Notes under the pieces: model-generated | What the model saw: the letters and a program-made list of their open reading frames with translations, nothing else | What the model was told of the DNA's origin: nothing | Database searches by the model: none | Part shown: piece by piece, positions 1 through 8,221 of the stretch | How positions within the stretch are numbered: the stretch's first letter is position 1 | Layout of the letters: every line of letters starts with the position of its first letter | Source: VAXT01 sp963774625 | Lineage (GTDB): Bacteria > Actinomycetota > Thermoleophilia > Gaiellales > Gaiellaceae | Length of the DNA stretch: 64,000 nt | NCBI GenBank assembly: GCA_963774625.1 | Contig: CAVZFQ010000015.1 | Span: 1 to 64,000, forward strand | Reading direction: 5' to 3' | Position numbers and translations under genes: made by a program

Positions 1-1
1 C

Positions 2-3000
2 CCGATGTACGTGAGCATCGCGCTGCTGCTCGAACCGTCCCTGACTGAGCTCCCATTAGAAGCCGCCTGCGACATCGACGCGGCGCAGCAGCGCTTCGTT
101 GCCAGGGACGAGGCAGCGGTCGAGCTTCGCGCTCCTGAAGGTGGCGTGCGCCCGGCCCCTCCAGGCAGCGTCAGTAGCCAGCGACAGGGTGAGGGCGAGG
201 TTGACGACTTGCTCGTGACGCTGCCAGGGCTTGAGGTTGTCGTCCCCGTCCGCTACGAGGTTCCGGACGAGGAGGTATTCACAAGCGCAGCTTCAGAACA
301 CTCGCCAGAACACGCCGTGCTCCGCTTCGCCGCTTCGGAAGGTGTTCAGATCAAGGACATCGAGAAAGCAGAACTCGAATTTGACCTCGGTCGGGCGAGC
401 GTCACGACCGGAGGCAGGCAAGCCCCGATCGCGGGCGTTCCAGAGTTGCGGCGGCCCCGCTGGCAGGTGGAATCGTCGATTCTCGCACACCCCCAGCTGA
501 CTAACTATGCGCTCGACAGCGAGGGCGCAATCTCTGGAGACGGCCGCCTACAAGATCTCGCGATGAGCGAGGCGATCGCGCCGGCGTTTGAGCGCTTTCT
601 CAGCGCCCGTAGCGACTTCTTTACCCGCGTCCGCAGCGATCAGTCCGAAGCTCCTTACCAAACGGTCATGGCCGCCGACTTGCCGCAGATGGCCGAGGCC
701 GGGGCGTATCTCGCGGCTTATGCGGACTTGCTCGAGTCGATTCCTGACGGTGTCAACTGGCAGGCAGAGTACGAACGCCTCCTGCTTGTTGACTCGGTGC
801 GGGTGGAGGGTTCGGATGCAATTCTCGTAGCTCCAACAAGCCCGCTTGCAGTGGCGATACACGAACGTCTGCAGAGCTCTCTTCGCGAATGGGCCGATGG
901 TGTTGTCGGCAGCCTGCTTGCCGCCGATGCAGATCTTGTCGGCATCCGGTACGCCGCCCCTTTGATGCGCGTTGGCGATAGCTGGCACGAAGCAGAGGAG
1001 TCCGCCTATCCGTGGCGGCTCTACACGCCTCAGAGTGAGGAAGGGGCGTCGTACCCAGAAGCATTCCTGCCCGGCTTTATCGCACGGCGGATCACTGAGT
1101 TCCTGGAGGTACACCCGGTCTACCAGGATCACCGGCGCACACTGACGCTCGCATTCGTCAACCCCGGCGACGCCGAACATGTACGCAAGGCGCTCCAAGC
1201 CACCATCGATGCGCACGGGAAGCGCGGCGAAGAGGAGCTCGACAAGCTGCCTCAGTTTGAAGTCAAGCTCTATGCGGCGGCGGAGCCCGCGGAGGGACAG
1301 GGCTCATCTTCCCCTGGTGCTGCACTAGACGGCTTCATGACAAGCGCCCAGGAGTCTGCGCCGACCTGGCTTGAGCAAGAGCTGATGCGGCGCCTCACCT
1401 ATACCAAAGGGCGCATCGAGGAGTTCATTGCCGACGCTTCGTCAACTGACTTGTCGTCGTTCGCGCACCTGGCTTTCATCCAAAACTACTTCCGCCCGGG
1501 GGACACCGAAACTTACGAACTCGACGCGAGAACTACGACCGCGTACGCAGCTGGCATGGCTACCGACCTGGAGCGCGCCGCCGAAATACAGGCAAATGAC
1601 GTCTCGTTTTCCAGCGGCATCTCGTTCGGCCAGGCCCCGCGTGGCTCCGCAATTTCGCGGATCCTTGCCCGCAGCGCCGAAGTCGCCGCCGCCGCCAGCG
1701 GGAACCCCGTTACCCCAAACAGGGGCCTCGGGGTCGTCACACGAGTCCAGAAGAAGCTGATCCCGGCCATCTACGACCGGGCAGTGTGGGTCGTCCACCT
1801 CGACCGGCACATCGGACTCGAACTCTTCTACCCGCAGGACGGCGAAGGTGATGGGACCCCCTACATCCTCGATCACACTGACCAGGAGAATCTCCAGGCG
1901 AGCGGTTTCGACGCAATCACCGCCACAGCGATGGTTGAGCCTTACCTCGCGCTCATCGAGGGCATCTTCGGCCTGCACGTGGAGGGAATGAACCGGCCGC
2001 GGGCAGTGAGGATGCTGAGATGGCTCAACCTACTCTCCGGGCGCTGGGCACTAAGGTTGCTTCGCGAGCCGGACACCGGCGTCAAAGAGAGGCTTGCGGC
2101 CGTCGTCGCCTTTCGGCTTCTTGCTGCACGGGAACAGCTCTTCGCGCCAAACAGCACCGCGCTCTCGCTGGTGATCAGCCTCGACGAGCTGCTTCGGGTC
2201 ACTCCCAAAGAAGGACTGAGAACGTCTGAAGGGCTTGCGGCTGCAGCTGGCCTCACCGGAGAGGCGAGCGACGACCTCCTGCTGCTGAGGGTGCCGCTCG
2301 ACGCCGGCAGCCGGGCCAAAGTGTTCGGGCGCGTGATCGAAGTCAAGTACGCCGAGGGTGCGGCCCCGGTAGACAAGGCCTGGACGCAGGTAAGCAAAAC
2401 CCAGGCCGCCCTCCAGGGCGTTTTCGGCACAGACGGTCCTGGAAAGGCGTTCCGCGGCCGCGTCCTCTCGAAGCTCATCCGCAGCTATGTAGCGCGGCTC
2501 GCCGCGTTCGGGCTTCTCGACAGCGCTCTCGAGAAAGACCCGCGGTTTGTGCGCGCACTCGACCTCATCGCTGCGGGCGACTACGACTTCGAGACCGAGT
2601 TCACGCGCGACGGAGTCTGCCTCATTGGTGACTTCATCAGCGTCGAGCCAAAGCATGAAGACCCTCTTTACCAGGCGGCACCGTACCGGCCCGCAGACGA
2701 GGAGCCCGCGCACGATGGGCCGCATCCGTGTGGGCGGCGACATGATCGCGCCCTCATTGCGGACTCGCCTGAGGTCGGCGCCGGGACCTACTCGCCGCCT
2801 GATTACGGCGACGGCCCCTCACCTGCTATGCCGCCTACACCGCCCCGCCCAGGAGGGCCTCCGGACGACGAAGGCCCTGACGACCAGGCTCCGAGCCAGC
2901 CCGACCAGAGCCCAAACCGCCAGCCCCAGAGCCACCTCCTGCAGCGGATGGGCCGGACGCAGACGAACCGACTGCCCCCGAGCCCGGAGTGGAGACGGAG

Positions 3001-4225
3001 CCACCAGCTACGCCGCGTGACGAGCCCGACGTGGGCGAGGGCGCGGGCTCGGAGGATCCCGGGCCGTGCAGCCGCCGGTCCGGAACTGCCGCAGGGCGGC
3101 TCTCCGCCGGTCGACCCAGTGCTGCTCCTGGCGGGGCGGTTCTCGGTAGCCGAGGAGGAGATTCGCCGGATCGCAGACCAGCTCGACCAGGTCTTTGGCC
3201 GCTACCAGCTGCCCGTACAGCCTTTCCAACCCTCGCTCGCCGAGGCCGGGCCGAACGTACTTCGGTTCCGGACACGCATGCTCGAGGCCGGCACGATCGG
3301 AAGCATCGAAGCGCGGGCACGCGACATTCACCGTGAACTGGGAATCGAAGATCCCGTTTACATCGGCCAGGAACCCCCGTTCATCGTCGTTGACGTCCCG
3401 CGGGACAAGCGCGCCGTCATCGAAATGAACGACGTGCTCCCCGTCCTCGAAAGCGCTCCAACTGAACCAGGCGTCCTCCCGATCGTGATGGGCGTGAACG
3501 CCGCCGGACATATCGAAGTGGCCGATCTGGCGCAAATGCCGCACCTGCTCGTAGCTGGCACCACGGGATCAGGGAAAAGCGTCTTCCTTTCGACCATCGG
3601 CGTTTGTCTCGCCCAGCTTCCACCCGAGCGGCTCGAGCTCATCGTCATCGACATCAAGGGCGTGGATCTGACGGCGTTCGGCGAGCTACCGCACACGCGC
3701 GGCGGAGCAGCGATCGAGGATCCAGAAGCAGGCGTCGCACAGCTCCAGGGGCTGATGGAAGAAGAGGTCGCTTCACGGCGGTCCCGCTTCCGGAAGTCTG
3801 GCGCGAGGCACATCGTCGAGCACTATCAGCGCGCAGCCGAGAGCGACTGGCCCAAGCAAATCGTCGTAGTCATCGATGAGTACGCGCAGCTGGTGAGCGC
3901 CTCAGGGCAGAGCCGCACGGCCCTAGAAGGGCTCGTCCAGCAGTACGCCCAGTTCGCGCGGGCGTTTGGCATTTACCTCGTGCTCGCTACCCAGCGGCCG
4001 TCTGTCGATGTCATAACCGGCCGAATCAAGGCGAACCTGCCCGCCCGCTGCGTCTTCAGGCTCCCGTCGTTCAATGACTCGCGCACCGTCATCGACAGCG
4101 GCGGGGCAGAGAAACTTCTCGGAGCCGGGGACATGCTCTTCTACCGCGACGGCGCCCTACACCGGCTCCAGGCGATCTACACCGAGCTCGACGACTTCAC
4201 GCGAGCGGCCAGCCGGCACCGGTGA
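2..4225 (+). CDS. Nuclease-motif plus FtsK/HerA-type ATPase, DptH-like (5' partial)
   Basis: The frame is open to the left edge, so the 5' end is probably missing; the first ATG is at 5. Counting from it, the last ~250 residues are an FtsK-type motor: Walker A GTTGSGKS near 1185-1192 and Walker B IVVVIDEY near 1286-1293, preceded by an FtsK alpha/beta-like segment. About residues 750-785 carry a PD-(D/E)xK-like pattern, Asp756/757 followed by Glu779-Val-Lys781. The ~900-residue N-terminal part resembles my memory of DptH, the ATPase of phosphorothioation-dependent restriction. That naming is tentative. A Pro-rich linker separates the halves; between about 2890 and 3060 another frame reads as a cleaner Glu/Pro-rich linker, so two compensating indels may sit there. 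The gene is coupled through GTGA to the next. I infer a DNA-translocating, nuclease-bearing defence protein. Confidence 0.8.
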   Translation, partial: PMYVSIALLLEPSLTELPLEAACDIDAAQQRFVARDEAAVELRAPEGGVRPAPPGSVSSQRQGEGEVDDLLVTLPGLEVVVPVRYEVPDEEVFTSAASEHSPEHAVLRFAASEGVQIKDIEKAELEFDLGRASVTTGGRQAPIAGVPELRRPRWQVESSILAHPQLTNYALDSEGAISGDGRLQDLAMSEAIAPAFERFLSARSDFFTRVRSDQSEAPYQTVMAADLPQMAEAGAYLAAYADLLESIPDGVNWQAEYERLLLVDSVRVEGSDAILVAPTSPLAVAIHERLQSSLREWADGVVGSLLAADADLVGIRYAAPLMRVGDSWHEAEESAYPWRLYTPQSEEGASYPEAFLPGFIARRITEFLEVHPVYQDHRRTLTLAFVNPGDAEHVRKALQATIDAHGKRGEEELDKLPQFEVKLYAAAEPAEGQGSSSPGAALDGFMTSAQESAPTWLEQELMRRLTYTKGRIEEFIADASSTDLSSFAHLAFIQNYFRPGDTETYELDARTTTAYAAGMATDLERAAEIQANDVSFSSGISFGQAPRGSAISRILARSAEVAAAASGNPVTPNRGLGVVTRVQKKLIPAIYDRAVWVVHLDRHIGLELFYPQDGEGDGTPYILDHTDQENLQASGFDAITATAMVEPYLALIEGIFGLHVEGMNRPRAVRMLRWLNLLSGRWALRLLREPDTGVKERLAAVVAFRLLAAREQLFAPNSTALSLVISLDELLRVTPKEGLRTSEGLAAAAGLTGEASDDLLLLRVPLDAGSRAKVFGRVIEVKYAEGAAPVDKAWTQVSKTQAALQGVFGTDGPGKAFRGRVLSKLIRSYVARLAAFGLLDSALEKDPRFVRALDLIAAGDYDFETEFTRDGVCLIGDFISVEPKHEDPLYQAAPYRPADEEPAHDGPHPCGRRHDRALIADSPEVGAGTYSPPDYGDGPSPAMPPTPPRPGGPPDDEGPDDQAPSQPDQSPNRQPQSHLLQRMGRTQTNRLPPSPEWRRSHQLRRVTSPTWARARARRIPGRAAAGPELPQGGSPPVDPVLLLAGRFSVAEEEIRRIADQLDQVFGRYQLPVQPFQPSLAEAGPNVLRFRTRMLEAGTIGSIEARARDIHRELGIEDPVYIGQEPPFIVVDVPRDKRAVIEMNDVLPVLESAPTEPGVLPIVMGVNAAGHIEVADLAQMPHLLVAGTTGSGKSVFLSTIGVCLAQLPPERLELIVIDIKGVDLTAFGELPHTRGGAAIEDPEAGVAQLQGLMEEEVASRRSRFRKSGARHIVEHYQRAAESDWPKQIVVVIDEYAQLVSASGQSRTALEGLVQQYAQFARAFGIYLVLATQRPSVDVITGRIKANLPARCVFRLPSFNDSRTVIDSGGAEKLLGAGDMLFYRDGALHRLQAIYTELDDFTRAASRHR

Positions 4226-4425
4226 GCGACCAATCAGCTGCAGCTGCGCTGGCGAAGCTCTCTGAGGTACCCGGCCATACGGGGTCGCGAGAAACCGTCA
4301 AGCGGTGGCTGCTCGCGAACGTAGCAGCCGCTGGGCGGTTCGACGAATTCGAACTCGAGCAGCTTGTGGACGCGGCCGCAGCAGGGCCATCCGTTTCCCT
4401 GGAAGCGGCCCCGGCATCCTCGTGA
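4222..4425 (+). CDS. Small unknown protein between ATPase and HEPN gene
   Basis: This encodes 67 residues and starts with GTG inside the stop of the ATPase gene (GTGA). Its own stop overlaps the GTG start of the HEPN gene in the same way, so the three are almost certainly one translationally coupled operon. The product is acidic and helical-looking, with no cysteine pairs, signal peptide or membrane segment. I do not recognise a family. Its position suggests an adaptor, or an antitoxin-like regulator for the HEPN protein, but that is inference from context alone. Confidence 0.6.
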   Translation: MSDQSAAAALAKLSEVPGHTGSRETVKRWLLANVAAAGRFDEFELEQLVDAAAAGPSVSLEAAPASS

Positions 4426-5354
4426 AGCTCCGCAGCGATGTCGAAAGCGCGCCGCCGACAACCCTCATCGCACTCTTGCGGCTACCGAAGGTCGAGCAGG
4501 TGTGGGAGTTTGGCCCAGTGCGGTTCGGGCCCCCAAGCGGGCTGCTCGACGACAGTGTCGGTCCGGCAGCTGGCAGCTGGGGCGCCGCCGCCAGCGCGGC
4601 CGCCCTCGCAGTCCGTGTCGAGGAGCCTGCCAGTGGAGCGCTCGGTCACCGCCGCGCACTCGACTGGCTTCGCGCCAGCCTGGGTGCCCTCTACCTGGCG
4701 GGCCGCCTTAGAGGCGGTGGCGCCGACAGCCGGCTTGGGCCCGTACCCGGCGACGACCTAGCCCCCGCGGTCTTCGTCGGCGCCGGCCTTAGCCTCAGCT
4801 GCCTCGCTGACGTGATGCGCGTCCCCGCGACAGTCCCGCTCGATATCGATGCTCTGCTCGCGAGCGACGAAGCAGCAGCCATTGCCCGCGATTGCCTCCA
4901 GGTCGAGCCGGCTGACCTCGTAGAGAAGCGTCTCCGCCAGGCGGCTCCCTGGATCCAGTTCTCCTTCGACGCGTTCTCGTTCCCCGACGCGGTCCTCGGC
5001 CTCGGAGTTGCGCTCGAGTGCCTGATCGGAAGCCAGAGCCACGCCGATGTCGTGCGGACCGTAGGCATGCGAACAGCGTTTCTCCTGCGCGAAGGAGAGA
5101 CCGCGGCGGCACGCGCGCTCACCGGCAGCGACTGGCGGACGAAGGCCACCGACCTCTACAAGGCCAGGTCGACGGTCGCGCACGGACGTTACGAGGAAGG
5201 CGAGCTCGGTCAAGCAAAGGAGCGCGAAATTCGGCAGCAGTTCGAAGACCTGGTGTGCCGTGTAGCGCAGCGCTTCCGGGAAGAAGGCAGGGTACGAGCG
5301 TGGCTAACAGACAAGCACATGCGAGAGTGGCAAGACCAGCTTGAGATGGGATAG
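4422..5354 (+). CDS. ApeA-like HEPN domain protein
   Basis: This 310-residue protein starts with GTG overlapping the previous stop. The C-terminal third has the arrangement of ApeA-like HEPN domains: a helix with ALECLIGSQ, a second helix, then LYKARSTVAHGRY. Arg249 and His254 form the canonical RX4H pair used by HEPN ribonucleases, and both are present. The N-terminal ~190 residues are unrecognised and may sense a ligand or partner. HEPN proteins of this type usually cleave RNA in abortive-infection or toxin systems. Encoded last in an operon with a nuclease-ATPase, it is a plausible effector. The activity is inferred; the HEPN assignment is well supported. Confidence 0.75.
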   Translation: MKLRSDVESAPPTTLIALLRLPKVEQVWEFGPVRFGPPSGLLDDSVGPAAGSWGAAASAAALAVRVEEPASGALGHRRALDWLRASLGALYLAGRLRGGGADSRLGPVPGDDLAPAVFVGAGLSLSCLADVMRVPATVPLDIDALLASDEAAAIARDCLQVEPADLVEKRLRQAAPWIQFSFDAFSFPDAVLGLGVALECLIGSQSHADVVRTVGMRTAFLLREGETAAARALTGSDWRTKATDLYKARSTVAHGRYEEGELGQAKEREIRQQFEDLVCRVAQRFREEGRVRAWLTDKHMREWQDQLEMG

Positions 5355-5579
5355 TCGGCGGCGGCTGCGACTGGAGTTCCCCGCTTCGACGGCTACAAAC
5401 CGCGGACGCGGATCGCAAGGCCCAGCGGACGTCGGTAGCTCAAGTGCAATCGGCGGGCTTGGCCTCGATCAGAGCGATTCGACCGGCTTCCTACAGCAGC
5501 GCTTCACCGCGCTTCTCGCGCGGCTCGTGTCCGTGCCTTGAGACTCATGCCTTATCTCCGCCAACCGCTGATCCGAAAG

Positions 5580-6763
5580 TCAGCGCGAGTGGGTCAAGCC
5601 GAATGCGAGCGAATACACCTCATCCGCGCCCGAGTCCTCGAGTTCTTGGCGACAGGCCAATAGCGTAGAGCCGGTGGTAATGACGTCGTCGAGGAGGATG
5701 ACTGATGCCCCAGCGACATCGCGGTCGCAAATGAACCGACCTTGATTTGCTGATTGCTTCTCTGCCGGGGACTTCCATTTGTAGCCGCGCACGTCCTTTC
5801 CGGAGCGAAGGGATCGCACAGGCGTTGCCCCGAGCACATCCGCGACAACTTCGCGATATTCAGCGAACCTGTCAACTGAGCCGACCCGCGGCGGAACCGA
5901 CGTGACAAAGTCGATCTCGTAGTCCACGGTGTGGAAGGCGAACTGCTCGAGCGCGGCCGCGATATGAGGGTCGGCTACGGATCTTGATTTCCCGGCGATG
6001 ATCGCGTGGCTGAGCGGGTCGTCGTGGCGAGCATGTGCGCTGACGAAGTAGCGACCCAGGGCCGAGATCTCGCCCGCTGGCTATGACATTTCCGACATGA
6101 CGGCACGGGGTCGTCATCCGTCGCGCACTCGCCGAAATACCTAAGGCGCAGCCAGTTTGGCGTGGCCAGCAGGCGAGCTGGGTCTCGGACGGCGATGTCG
6201 GGCTGGTAGCTCACCGTCCCACGGGTCGGGCGTCCACGCAACGCTCCGACCGTCCACGCGGCAATCGAATCACCAGCATCGAAATCTCGTCGGTCGTCGC
6301 CGACAACTACTACGTCAGATGGGTCGGCAGTCGAGGGCGCGCGCACACCTTGAACGCAGAATGCTTCTCTCCGCATGCCGCCAGGACATAGATCGAAGGT
6401 GATGTCAAGAAGTCCCCACAGCGACCTCGACGTAGGCCTCGGGTGACCTGGTCACCAAACCAACCTGGGAATGTTCCTTGCTCGGCGAGTGCTGCTGGCA
6501 ATCCATGTGGGGGAGCGGCCAGCCCTCCGTGAGCCGGTGGATGAGATGACGTGTCCCTACGAGGGTCACGTGCCCAGCGCCAGCGTCATCTTCGGGACTT
6601 GCGAGGGCTGATGAGTCAACGACGTTTGATCAAGATCGAAAAAACAACACCGTCGAGCGGGAGCTCGATCAAAATCGCCCGACATCGAGCCCAACACCCT
6701 CGGCTGGCTCCAACGACACCTCGGTGGGCGTGCCTGCACGAGCCGATTCATGGTTTCAACCAT
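5580..6763 (-). CDS. HAD phosphatase-phosphoribosyltransferase fusion (ComF-like), frameshifted
   Basis: Read across three minus-strand frames, one protein emerges. Near 6650 is a HAD motif I, FFDLDQT followed after a one-base slip by VDSSALA. Near 6300 is a HAD motif IV, VVVVGDDRRDFDAG. Near 6090 a CRKC pair may be half of a small zinc knuckle. The C-terminal ~180 residues are a type I phosphoribosyltransferase with the PRPP-binding loop VILLDDVITTGST near 5690, as in ComF. The best start is ATG at 6763, just downstream of the preceding small gene. At least three indels break it, near 6645, 6500 and 6070; error or decay cannot be separated by reading. HAD and ComF-like PRTase domains beside DprA-like proteins suggest a nucleotide-processing conflict system. 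I see no competence genes nearby. Confidence 0.65.
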
Positions 6764-6784
6764 TTCTCAGCGGCCTTCTCGAGG

Positions 6785-7015
6785 TCACCAGCCGACGACC
6801 TCCCACACAACATCATCGAACGTCGTGAGGTCCCGTTCTCCGGTCGCCCGATAGAGCGCGACAGCTAGCTCAAGCAGTCGGTCGATCACGCTAGAGCGCG
6901 TACTCTCGATCGTCGGCCAAGCGGACGCAGGCGTCTCCGGAAAACGCGGCGGGCTCGTCAATTTCAGGAAGTCTCGAAGGGCCTCCGGCTCCCGGCGGCG
7001 TCGTTTTTGGATCAC
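6785..7015 (-). CDS. Small unknown protein, middle gene of minus-strand group
   Basis: This encodes 76 residues and starts with GTG overlapping the TGA of the upstream small gene (GTGA). The N-terminus is very basic (QKRRRREPE). The C-terminal half looks like two amphipathic helices and ends in DDVVWEVVGW. It ends about 20 bases before the start of the HAD-PRTase gene, so the three were probably transcribed together. No family is recognised. The tight coupling argues that it is a real gene rather than a chance frame. Confidence 0.5.
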   Translation of the reverse strand: MIQKRRRREPEALRDFLKLTSPPRFPETPASAWPTIESTRSSVIDRLLELAVALYRATGERDLTTFDDVVWEVVGW

Positions 7016-7143
7016 ATAGCGAGATCCTCCACCGGAGGCTCCGACAAGTCAGCGCGCCTTCCACGTCGCCAAGCCGCCCGTTTCACCTCATAGTCGGGCA
7101 GGTTGGGCGGTTCTGGCAGCGAAACCCACGGCCAGGGGATCAC
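7012..7143 (-). CDS. Very small unknown protein, first of minus-strand group
   Basis: This encodes 43 residues from GTG at 7143, rich in Pro, Arg and Trp (PWPWVSLPEPPNLPDYEVK). Its stop overlaps the GTG start of the 76-residue gene. It lies directly upstream of two coupled genes and head-to-head with the dprA-like gene, with about 65 bases between for two divergent promoters. The function is unknown. A frame this short is weak evidence, but the GTGA junction and protein-like composition support it. Confidence 0.4.
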   Translation of the reverse strand: MIPWPWVSLPEPPNLPDYEVKRAAWRRGRRADLSEPPVEDLAM

Positions 7144-7210
7144 TCCCGAACCCAATCACGAGCGTCCCCCCCGGTCTCCGCGCCACCAGCCCTCTTATTT
7201 TCTCTTAGAA

Positions 7211-8221
7211 ATGCCGACCACCGAACGCTTGACCTCCTCACGCTCCTCCAGATGTCGCGGCGGGGATCGGGCCCAAGAAAGCAGTCGCGGCTCTCACTAG
7301 GGGCGACGTCGACAGTCGTCGAGACGCTGCCTGGGGCGCTGCGCAGCGAGGTTGCGGAGACGATCACTAGTCGCAGCGAAGAGCCTGGAATCCACATCGT
7401 CGGCTGGTTCGACGATGAGTTCCCTGGAGGCTACGGACGATCCCTCGCAGTCCGGCAGTTCTCTATTTCCGCGGAAACCTTGCTGCATCAAATGAGTCAC
7501 GCGCCGCAGCCATCGTGGGGACACGGCAACCTACGCCTGAAGGGGTTGCCTACACAAGTCGCGTTGCGGAGAGCTTTGCGCAGGCAGGTTGGAGCATCAT
7601 CAGCTCGGCCTCGCCCTCGGCGTCGACTCACTCGCGCATGAAGCTGCCCTCGAAGCCGGAACACCTACTGTCGCGGTGGTTGGCAACGGACTGGACATCG
7701 TCTTCCCTAGTAACAATCGCGAGCTTGCCCAGCGCATCATTGCTGCCGACGGCGCACTCATCGCAGAGGTGCCACCCGGGACACCGCCTAGCGCTCGGAA
7801 TCTAGTCGCGCGTGACCGCCTCCAAAGTGGACTTGGCGATCTCACTGTTGTCACCCAGGCTGGGCGGGCAAGCGGCGCGATGCACACGGCGCGTTTCACC
7901 GTTGAGCAACACCGCCCGCTTTACGTCGCACCGGAACACACCGACGCGTCCGCGGTGACCAGTGGCGTCCACATTCTTCAGCACTCACCGGCACATTCGC
8001 TTCCGCGTCAACTCCGCGCCTGGGAGCGGGTGCCACGCAACCTTGTTGACACGGATGCACCTGTTGCCCGACCCCTGACCGACGAAGTGCTCGTAGACGT
8101 TCTCCAGATGATCGCAAAGCCAAAGTCGGATCCGTCGGCAGACTTGCCTCGGCTCTTCGACAGCGTGCCGCGGACAACGCAATTGTCCCAGCTTCCTGCC
8201 GAATCGGTCAACGTACGCCTG
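7211..8221 (+). CDS. DprA/Smf-like DNA-processing protein, frameshifted
   Basis: Spliced over at least three frames this is a DprA/Smf protein. A helical N-terminus (LDLLTLLQMS) is followed by IGPKKAVAALTRGDVD, then RLRTIPRSPAVLYFRGN, VGTRQPTPEG, and the Rossmann core GLALGVDSLAHEAAL, VAVVGNGLD and EVPPGTPPSARN. Shifts lie near 7262, 7320, 7425 and 7605. DprA proteins bind single-stranded DNA and normally load RecA in transformation; divergent ones occur in defence loci. After the core the frame continues with no stop into the aminotransferase, so the end given is the point where aminotransferase homology begins. ATG 7211 is the likely start. The divergent HAD-PRTase group suggests a joint system. 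Confidence 0.65.

Noticed and set aside
2051..2743. Minus-strand frame inside the large ATPase
   Set aside because: No motif, and the plus-strand protein is continuous and well composed.
7211..8221. DprA as evidence for natural competence
   Set aside because: No comEA, comEC or pilus genes nearby and the protein is divergent in a defence-like setting.
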